This document shows positions 20,279-27,262 of a stretch of DNA of 64,000 bases, piece by piece. Each line of letters opens with the position of its first letter. Within the stretch, counting starts at the first letter, position 1. A model generated the notes under the pieces. It worked only from the letters and a program-made list of their open reading frames with translations, ran no database searches and had not been told where the DNA came from. The position numbers were made by a program, and so were the translations under genes. The stretch comes from Methanoregula sp. (GTDB lineage Archaea > Halobacteriota > Methanomicrobia > Methanomicrobiales > Methanospirillaceae): positions 62,001 to 126,000 of the forward strand of contig NZ_JAJRCG010000002.1 in the NCBI RefSeq assembly GCF_028679125.1. Reading direction: 5' to 3'.

Positions 20279-20867
20279 TTCTGAATCTCGTTTGGTCTGG
20301 AATTATTCTCATGAGCGATTCATGGATGTTCATGAGCCCGGGACGGATCAGGCTTCCGGCACTGGCGATTACCCGTTTTTCCGGCGCCGTCAGCACCTGA
20401 TCACAATGGAGGGTATTTTTCGTGATGAGGGATGCGGGCCGGTCACGAATGACCTCACGTAGCATCCGAAACATGGAGGGGAGGTGCGGGGAACCGGTAC
20501 GCACGCTGACGTAAACCGGTCCTGTTAATAAAAACCCGCCGGAAGATTACAGCATTACTGGTTACACCATTCTGCCTTCACGTGAACGTGAGGGCATGCT
20601 GCTTTCTCCGGGCATGAACATCAGGGAGATATTCCGGTTATGGAACTCCGGTCTCCCGTTGGTTCAGGGTATTAAAACTGCATACCTGATATAGAGCGTG
20701 AATCTCCAAATAATCTGCGGTCCGTTTGCCCGAACTTCTTCTCGTACGCCTCGGTAAACCTCAGTGTACGGGTCGGCGGAGGGGTTGGTCCCCTAAGACA
20801 TTTCGCCGAAGTGCCAGGTAGTTGGATCAGGGGCGGTTGTGTCCCGGCACCGGTCAGGGCCCATCAG

Positions 20868-21050
20868 TTATGTATGGTGGCAATAAGCATCGTGACAGCC
20901 GGAGTTTAACGGAGCTATCTGACCGGCCACCTGATCAGGAGCGATTACCACGAAATACATCACAAGTGCGATGATGGTGGCGATGAGGGCGAGGGCGATC
21001 ATGAACGTTACAAGTTTTTTTATGGCATCGGGAGACATTGACGCAGACAT
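20868..21050 (-). CDS. Small single-TM hypothetical protein
   Basis: MSASMSPDAIKKLVTFMIALALIATIIALVMYFVVIAPDQVAGQIAPLNSGCHDAYCHHT. Confidence 0.55.
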   Translation of the reverse strand: MSASMSPDAIKKLVTFMIALALIATIIALVMYFVVIAPDQVAGQIAPLNSGCHDAYCHHT

Positions 21051-21145
21051 GGGGAGAACCTTCCGTATAAGTCTTCATTTATCAATGAGGGTATATAAGA
21101 ATATACTATTTTGAATAAATGGGGGGATTATTTTTTACCTTGACA

Positions 21146-21207
21146 TGAGCGGCGGACCCGGGACTGGATTCGTGCAATTGCCCGGAACCGGGGACACTGA
21201 GGAACGA
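21146..21207 (+). repeat. Island intergenic repeat, copy A (short 3' module)
   Basis: gcggacccgggactgg...ccggaaccggggacactgaggaacg. Confidence 0.75.
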
Positions 21208-21306
21208 TGATGGAGAGGGTAAGGTTCTGGCAACTCACAAAAGATTCCGCAATAGTTCTAAAATATTTATTAATAGTTCGTCGCCCATTTTACCATAGGT
21301 ACTATT

Positions 21307-21603
21307 ATGAGATCCACCCGGCAGGATATCCTTTCCTCACTGAAAAAACTTAAAGGGGAAGTGGCACGGGAATATTCTGTCAAAAAAATAGGCCTGTTCG
21401 GCTCAATCTCCCGGAGCGAAGGGACCGAACAGAGCGATATCGATCTCTTGGTGGAGTTCTCAAAGCCGGTTGGTTTTGTAACATTCATACGGCTTGAAAA
21501 TTTTCTTTCAGAGCAACTCGGGGAGAGGGTTGATCTCGTGACTTCGGATTCCTTAAAGCCAGTGATCCGCCAGGATGTTCTCGCTGAGGTCATCTATGTC
21601 TAA
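21307..21603 (+). CDS. MntA-like minimal nucleotidyltransferase (type VII TA antitoxin-like)
   Basis: GLFGSISRSEGTEQSDIDLLVEF: GSx10DxD motif; followed by HepT-like ORF. Confidence 0.88.
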   Translation: MRSTRQDILSSLKKLKGEVAREYSVKKIGLFGSISRSEGTEQSDIDLLVEFSKPVGFVTFIRLENFLSEQLGERVDLVTSDSLKPVIRQDVLAEVIYV

Positions 21604-21937
21604 ACGCGAGGTGAAACTCTACCTCACGGACATCGATGATTCAATCTCCACGATTCTGTCCTATACCGATGGGATAACGTATGAACAACTGCTCGGCGAC
21701 CGGAAAACCCGCGAGGCAATCATTCTCAATTTTGTGGTTATCGGTGAAGCGATAAAGAAAATTCCGTCGGAGATTATCGAAAGGTACCCCGACGTCCCCT
21801 GGAAAGAATTTGCGGGGATGCGGGACAAGATGGTCCACGGGTATTTCTCGATAAGTCCCATGATTATGTGGGAAACAATCCACCACGATCTGTTACCTCT
21901 TGCAACTGCGGTGAAAGAACTACTCCGGCAATGTTAG
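21596..21937 (+). CDS. HepT-like (DUF86) ribonuclease toxin
   Basis: FVVIGEAIKKIPSEI ... AGMRDKMVHGYFSI: Rx4HxY motif of HepT. Confidence 0.9.
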   Translation: MSKREVKLYLTDIDDSISTILSYTDGITYEQLLGDRKTREAIILNFVVIGEAIKKIPSEIIERYPDVPWKEFAGMRDKMVHGYFSISPMIMWETIHHDLLPLATAVKELLRQC

Positions 21938-21945
21938 GGGAATGT

Positions 21946-22248
21946 ATGGAATATTCCGTCCTGATCCACAAGGCTGAGGAAGGCGGGTTCTGGTCTGAAG
22001 TGCCAGCCTTGCCCGGCTGTCTTTCGCAAGGGGAGACGGTAGAGGAGACGATCGCAAATACGAAGGAAGCTGCCGAGCTGATCATCTCTTGTCTTAGGGA
22101 AGATAACCGCGAGATCCCGGTTGAAGATGAATTCACCGTCCTTCGGATCCGGGTAAGCGACGATTACACCGAAGAGCGCAGGCAGTGGCTCAGCAACGAT
22201 CTTGATGAAATCTGTGGAGAGATCCAGCAGACGCAGAAAGAGGAGTGA
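21946..22248 (+). CDS. HicB-like antitoxin-family protein
   Basis: MEYSVLIHKAEEGGFWSEVPALPGCLSQGETVEETIANTKEAAELIISCL. Confidence 0.88.
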   Translation: MEYSVLIHKAEEGGFWSEVPALPGCLSQGETVEETIANTKEAAELIISCLREDNREIPVEDEFTVLRIRVSDDYTEERRQWLSNDLDEICGEIQQTQKEE

Positions 22249-22595
22249 ACCTCATGGTTGACGCACAAGTCCTCGAAGTGGTCCTTTTTTTCAGCGCCAT
22301 CGTGAGGGAAAAGGGTGTTCACATCCACGATCTTATCCTCTTTGGGTCATCAGGCACCGGAATTGCTATTCCGAAAAGCGACATCGACATCGCGATTATT
22401 TCGAGCGATTTTGCCGGTAAGGATATTTTTGACCGGGCTCTCATGACGAAAGACGCGGAGATCCAGACCGTCAGGAAATACCGTGTGGCCCTCGATGTGC
22501 TCACCCTGACGCCGGAAGAATACCAGGATCCGGCATCGCTTATTGCCGGCACAATCCGGAAAGGAATCATTGTGCCGGTTACTTCATCTGCTTGA
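22245..22595 (+). CDS. Nucleotidyltransferase domain protein
   Basis: IHDLILFGSSGTGIAIPKSDIDIAIIS: GSx(n)DxD motif; start overlaps the HicB-like stop. Confidence 0.82.
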   Translation: MNLMVDAQVLEVVLFFSAIVREKGVHIHDLILFGSSGTGIAIPKSDIDIAIISSDFAGKDIFDRALMTKDAEIQTVRKYRVALDVLTLTPEEYQDPASLIAGTIRKGIIVPVTSSA

Positions 22596-22640
22596 GATAA
22601 TCCGGTACGTGCGTTCATTCCCGGATCTATTTCCTGTCGG

Positions 22641-22751
22641 TCGCGTGCGGTGGGGCGGGGCCGGGCTTGTGGTGACTGGGCGGACCCGGGACCGGTTAGT
22701 ATCGAGGCCGTCGTCAATCTCCGGAAACGGGGGCACTGAGGAGCGCCGGTA
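22641..22751 (+). repeat. Island intergenic repeat, copy B (3' module)
   Basis: ggtggggcggggccgggcttgtggtgactgggcggacccgggaccgg...gtcgtcaatctccggaaacgggggcactgaggagcg. Confidence 0.85.
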
Positions 22752-22801
22752 ATGGCGGGCCGGGACAAAAAAATGAGATACCAAAAACCAGCGAGAAAAA
22801 A

Positions 22802-23092
22802 TTAATAAAATCCGTATTTTTTATGAGCCTGCTCGATTGGCAGTATCTCCTGGACAATCACCAGTTTTTCCTCTTTATCGATATCGTAAAATGCGGTGTA
22901 ACTGCGGGAAATGTGAAGCCGGTAAATTACAACCCCGCCTCGTAAAACCAGTTTCTCTTTATCCCCTTTGCTTCCCGGGAATGGATCTTCTTCGAGCCGT
23001 TTCAGGGCAGTTTTGATGATCCTTCGTGACTTCTCCGGCAGGCGATTGATCTCATCAGCTAACTCGTGCCAGAGCACAAGGGAAAATGTCAA
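22802..23092 (-). CDS. RelE/ParE-family toxin
   Basis: EINRLPEKSRRIIKTALKRLEEDPFPGSKGDKEKLVLRGGVVIYRLHISRSYTAFYDIDKEEKLVIVQEI. Confidence 0.85.
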   Translation of the reverse strand: MTFSLVLWHELADEINRLPEKSRRIIKTALKRLEEDPFPGSKGDKEKLVLRGGVVIYRLHISRSYTAFYDIDKEEKLVIVQEILPIEQAHKKYGFY

Positions 23093-23289
23093 TCCTTAAT
23101 CTCCGAAAGTGAAACGTACCCTTCTTTCTTACGGCCGCTCCACGTCCTGACATCTTCCTCAAGCCTGCGCCTCTTGCGGTCCTCGATCATCTCTGCCAGG
23201 AGATCCGTATAGGTCTGGCCGGCCGCCCGCATCTCGGCAAGGTCCTTCCATACCGGCTCCGTTACCGGTATCCGTTTTACCGCAGACAT
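23089..23289 (-). CDS. Antitoxin paired with the RelE-like toxin
   Basis: MSAVKRIPVTEPVWKDLAEMRAAGQTYTDLLAEMIEDRKRRRLEEDVRTWSGRKKEGYVSLSEIKD; overlaps toxin start. Confidence 0.75.
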   Translation of the reverse strand: MSAVKRIPVTEPVWKDLAEMRAAGQTYTDLLAEMIEDRKRRRLEEDVRTWSGRKKEGYVSLSEIKD

Positions 23290-23337
23290 GATCAGATTGT
23301 AAACATTGTAAGTATGAATATTTTTGGCTGGTTTTCT

Positions 23338-23427
23338 GCGTGTGTTGGGGGTCGGGCTTATGGTGGTTGGGCGGACCTGAGGCCGGTGTAGTACCGGACC
23401 CGTTGTCAGGTGCCGGAACATCGGGGT
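23338..23427 (+). repeat. Island intergenic repeat, copy C (diverged 3' module)
   Basis: gggggtcgggcttatggtggttgggcggacctgaggccggtgtagtaccggacccgttgtcaggtgccggaac. Confidence 0.75.
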
Positions 23428-23530
23428 TCCCCGGGTGGAGAGGGGAACTCTTTTTTAGAAAAGGTACCGGAAAAATACGGCAGCAAAATACAGTGCGGAA
23501 AAAATAGTTCCGGGAAATTTTTCCCGGCAA

Positions 23531-23902
23531 TCATGCAGGCATTCCACCGGCCGCGAGCGGCTTCCCGTCCCGGTCGATCTCGATCAGTCCGGTGCCGGTG
23601 ACCAGGAAGAACCGCCATGTCCCGTGTTTCGACCGGAGCCAGAGTTCGGCCGAGATGGCAGCGTCCCGGGCGATGATCCGGAGCTTGTCGATCTCGTCTT
23701 TGAAATCCCCGGCAATCTGTTCGATCGCCACGAGGATCTGCGGCGCAAACATAACCCGTGCGAACGTGACCGGGATCTTCGAGATGATGGATATGTCATA
23801 GATCCGTTCAGGGCCGAGACCCGACATCTGGAAGACGCCGCGCAGTTGGGCGATGGGCATCGCCGCAGCGAGCGCCCGGTGCGGACGCGGTCCGCGGCTC
23901 AC
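23531..23902 (-). CDS. Hypothetical protein of unknown family; GTG start overlapping the stop of a 24-aa leader ORF
   Basis: VSRGPRPHRALAAAMPIAQLRGVFQMSGLGPERIYDISIISKIPVTFARVMFAPQILVAIEQIAGDFKDEIDKLRIIARDAAISAELWLRSKHGTWRFFLVTGTGLIEIDRDGKPLAAGGMPA. Confidence 0.6.
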   Translation of the reverse strand: MSRGPRPHRALAAAMPIAQLRGVFQMSGLGPERIYDISIISKIPVTFARVMFAPQILVAIEQIAGDFKDEIDKLRIIARDAAISAELWLRSKHGTWRFFLVTGTGLIEIDRDGKPLAAGGMPA

Positions 23903-23973
23903 CGGAAGCACCTCCCGGTGGTTTTTAAGGTGGTTGCCGGATTTTGTACCGGCGGGGTTTTGGTTTTTCTCAT
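23899..23973 (-). CDS. 24-aa putative leader peptide MRKTKTPPVQNPATTLKTTGRCFR with strong upstream Shine-Dalgarno
   Basis: AAAGGAGGTAACAACACATG start context; TGA stop overlaps the GTG of the next ORF (GTGA). Confidence 0.5.
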   Translation of the reverse strand: MRKTKTPPVQNPATTLKTTGRCFR

Positions 23974-24262
23974 GTGTTGTTACCTCCTTTTGTTGTGATG
24001 TCGCGGGGCCCTTTGACAGAACAGGATTAGCTCGGGGTATATAAGCGCTTGTATGAATAAATCCGGAAACACAAAATCCAGAGGTTTTGCTCGCGATTGA
24101 GCGCCAACGGGGCCCGATACGCTGATATTGGCGGGCGCAAAAATGGGAACCGCATGTGGTGTACAGGAGGGAACTTCTGCCGGAACGGGTCCCGGGAGAT
24201 CCCCCGCCGGCTGATCCGGCCCACGGTACCCTGATCGGTCTGGTCTTCGTGTGCTGGAACAC

Positions 24263-24850
24263 GGCTAAATCCGACCTCAATTATTCCCGTCGATAATGAG
24301 GGGTAAATTCCGTACCCGGTTCCCTAGTTTTTGCGAATTATGACCTCTGTTTTTGGTGCTTTTGGGAAAAGAGGTACAACCGGGCTCGCAGCAGGCTCCG
24401 TTGTACCAGAATTCCCACGGGTGCCTCCCAGCCTTCTGTGAGGGAGGTCACCGGGGAGGTGTCGTCTGGCAAGGTCACCGGGGATGGAGGTGCCCATCGT
24501 CAGTCGCTGGTATCCTGAGGGCAGTGCCAGGGGATGCGGTGGAGGGGGGTGGGAGTTTGCGAACAGGGCCCGGACAAAAAAAATTATTGCGGACAGGGCC
24601 CGGTAAAAATATTTTTGATTGCGCTGGATTTTTCCGGAAAAATTTTTGGTGCAAACGTAAACGGCCCGGAATTTTTTTACACGAACCGGTTCTGCCGGGA
24701 ATTTTTTTTGCCGGAGCAACCCGACACGATCTCCCGCCCGTGTGCAGTGGGGCGGGGTCGGGCTCTCGCTGATCGGGCGGACCCGGGACCGTATTTAGTA
24801 CCGGACCCGTCGTCAATTGTTGGAACCGGGGGTACTGAGGAACGCTGGCA
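24263..24850 (+). repeat. Island intergenic repeat, copy D (full length, about 588 bp)
   Basis: Near-colinear with 26690-27234, from gctaaatccgacctcaattattcccgtcga to the gcggacccgggacc module. Confidence 0.88.
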
Positions 24851-24912
24851 ATCAGCAGGAAAAATCATAACTATAACAGAAATAACAAACCAGAAAAATC
24901 CAGATTTTTCAC

Positions 24913-25707
24913 TCAAGAATGGGATTTTTTCTTCGAATATCCCTCAATTACCTCCAGCATTGTCTCAAACGACTCATCAAAATCCGGAACCCCGCTCATC
25001 TGGTGGCCCAAAGAAACCTGCCACAGATCTTTGAAGTGCTCCCGCTTTCCATTGAGTACCGCCATATCGACAACAACACCTTTCGCATCGCATTTACGAA
25101 GGAGAATCGACTTCACAACCCGGTGGTCCACCCGGTTCGCCAGTTGCACGATATCATAGAGATCGCGTGAACGGCTCCGCTGGAAGAGCGACCGTATCTT
25201 CTCTGCCATGATCTCTTCGAGCGCATACGAAGCCACGGATACAGAGAGCCCGTCGGAATACGGGTGGAAGACCGGGCGTTCGCTGACCGGAAGCAGGACA
25301 TCCTCCTGGCCCGGGCCGGTCAGGTCAAGATCGATTTTCACCGGGGATGATGAACCCCGGTTCAGGATCCGGAACCGGGCCGTTGCCTTATAACCGGTTT
25401 TAGTTTCCCGGAAGCCGGGATCGTCTTCGAACAGGATGCCACTCTCCTCACGAACCCGGAGTACTGCATCGCTCACCGCTGCCTGCAATGCACCAGCATC
25501 GACCGGTTCAAGAAGGGTAAAATCGAGGTCATCGGAGAACCGGTAGTTCTCGATGAACACTTTCCGGATGCCGGTCCCTCCCTTGAATGCCATGTTGATT
25601 GGGCGAAGTGCGGACAGGAGCCAGTTCTGCGCATAATCCCGCTCAATGGTGGAGGTGGGAACGCCGGATTCCCGGGCGCGTTCCTTGATCTCAAGGGTCG
25701 TAATCAT
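24913..25707 (-). CDS. AbiEii-like nucleotidyltransferase toxin (type IV TA)
   Basis: MAFKGGTGIRKVFIENYRFSDDLDFTLLEPVDAGAL; overlaps the AbiEi-like gene. Confidence 0.9.
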   Translation of the reverse strand: MITTLEIKERARESGVPTSTIERDYAQNWLLSALRPINMAFKGGTGIRKVFIENYRFSDDLDFTLLEPVDAGALQAAVSDAVLRVREESGILFEDDPGFRETKTGYKATARFRILNRGSSSPVKIDLDLTGPGQEDVLLPVSERPVFHPYSDGLSVSVASYALEEIMAEKIRSLFQRSRSRDLYDIVQLANRVDHRVVKSILLRKCDAKGVVVDMAVLNGKREHFKDLWQVSLGHQMSGVPDFDESFETMLEVIEGYSKKKSHS

Positions 25708-26462
25708 TCAAGCGACTCCGACAGCACAGCATCGTGATTGATCACGAGCCGCCATTTCGGATCGTTCTTTCCTTCTGCCGGCATGGTGGGATCCAGCAGC
25801 AGGTATTTTTTCGAACGCGGCGGCGGGAGATCGATTTGCACGCCCAGTTTCTCGCACAGGTACCCGAGCCTCCGGACCACGGCAAAGTTATCGATCCGGA
25901 TGGCGTATTCCGTGAGCCGGTCGCGATCCAGCGAACCGCTTTTGAGCGCTTTTGCGACTTCGATGATTCCCCCGGCGTACTGTGGCTTGTCGAGGCAGTC
26001 GATGATCGTCTTTTCCTTGTCTGTGATGCTGACCGGAGTCTCCTCGATCCATTCCTTACGGATTCCGAAGATCTTCTCCTCCTTCACCCGCACGATCTGA
26101 TAGTTCACTCCGAAAATCTCCATCGCGCTTTTGCTTTTGCGTGCAGGTGTCTGGATAAATACGGTGGCAGGGATCTGCTCGGTGAGACCGTAGTGGTGGA
26201 GAGCGCTCCAGTAGGAGATCGCGTACGGTTCGACAAGGTACGACGCGATGACAAATTCGTGGAGCGTGTATTTTCCTTTCTCGCTCCCGAGCGGAATGAT
26301 GAGGTACTTGCCCTTGTCAATCCGTTCGATGAACCCTTTTTCCTCCAGCCGGAAGAGGATGACCCTGAGCGTTCCTTTACTGATGTGCGTCTTCTGGTAG
26401 AGCTGGTCAAACGAGAAGACCTGGTTCTCTTTTGCCATGGACTTCAGGATCTCAATGGTCAT
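25704..26462 (-). CDS. AbiEi-like antitoxin/transcriptional regulator (type IV TA)
   Basis: Winged HTH at N-terminus (TLRVILFRLEEKGFIERIDKGKYLIIP), YLVEPYAISYWSALHHYGLTEQIP, KEKTIIDCLDKPQYAGGI. Confidence 0.88.
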   Translation of the reverse strand: MTIEILKSMAKENQVFSFDQLYQKTHISKGTLRVILFRLEEKGFIERIDKGKYLIIPLGSEKGKYTLHEFVIASYLVEPYAISYWSALHHYGLTEQIPATVFIQTPARKSKSAMEIFGVNYQIVRVKEEKIFGIRKEWIEETPVSITDKEKTIIDCLDKPQYAGGIIEVAKALKSGSLDRDRLTEYAIRIDNFAVVRRLGYLCEKLGVQIDLPPPRSKKYLLLDPTMPAEGKNDPKWRLVINHDAVLSESLE

Positions 26463-26689
26463 TCCCCGGAGTTCCCCCTTAGATACACTAATGTTATCAT
26501 TTATGTTAACATTTGCGTACTGGAGGGGGAATTATCCGGGTTCCCTGTTTGACGCATTAACGTCGGACAGATCCATCAGGTCGGAGGGGGACCGTCGTCA
26601 AATGCCGGTACGAAATCCAGACATCAGATCCGGCACCCGGGAAAACCAAGACTCCACAATCCGGCCCTGACTTTTGCCATCAAAACGTT

Positions 26690-27234
26690 GCTAAATCCGA
26701 CCTCAATTATTCCCGTCGACAACTCACAGTAAATTCCGGGCCCGGTTCCGCATTTTTACGAATTATGACCTCCCCTTTTTGGGGGTAGGGGGAAAAGAGG
26801 TACAACCGTCCCCGTTAAGGGCTCCGTTGTACCTGAATTCCCACAGGTGCCTCCCAGCCTTCTGTGTGAGGGGTCACCGGCGGAGGTGTCGTCTGGCAAG
26901 GTCACCGGGGAGGGAGGTGCCCATCGTCAGTCGCTGGTATCCTGAGGGCAGTGCCAGGGGATGCGGATGAGGGGGGGCGGGAGTCTGCGAACAAGGCCAG
27001 GACAAAAATTGATTGCGCCGGATTTTTCCGGAAAAAATTTTGTGGGAACGTGACCGGCCCGGAATTTTTTTTATACGAACCGGTTTTGCCGGTTTTTTTT
27101 GCCGGAGCAACCCGATGTGATCAATCAAGTCGGCCGCATGCAGGGGGGCCGGGCTGGAACTGATTGGGCGGACCCGGGACCGGTTGGTCCCGACCCGTCT
27201 TGCTTCTCCGGAACCGAGGGCACTGAGAAAAGTG
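26690..27234 (+). repeat. Island intergenic repeat, copy E (full length, about 545 bp)
   Basis: Near-colinear with copy D; block ggtgcccatcgtcagtcgctggtatcctgagggcagtgccaggggatgcgg identical or nearly so. Confidence 0.88.
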
Positions 27235-27262
27235 AGCGATTCGGCGAGTTCGGGTTGGCGTC

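Noticed and set aside
20700-20840. Possible minus-strand gene remnant (RGPTPPPTRTLRFTEAYEKKFGQTDRRLFGDSRSISGMQF)
   Set aside because: Open for a short stretch, but I cannot tie it to a family; insufficient evidence for a pseudogene call
24324-24719. ORFs over repeats D and E (e.g. LALPSGYQRLTMGTSxPGDLARRH shared on the minus strand)
   Set aside because: Shared peptide follows from nucleotide repeat identity; indels between D and E do not preserve a frame over the full length, so a conserved protein is not supported
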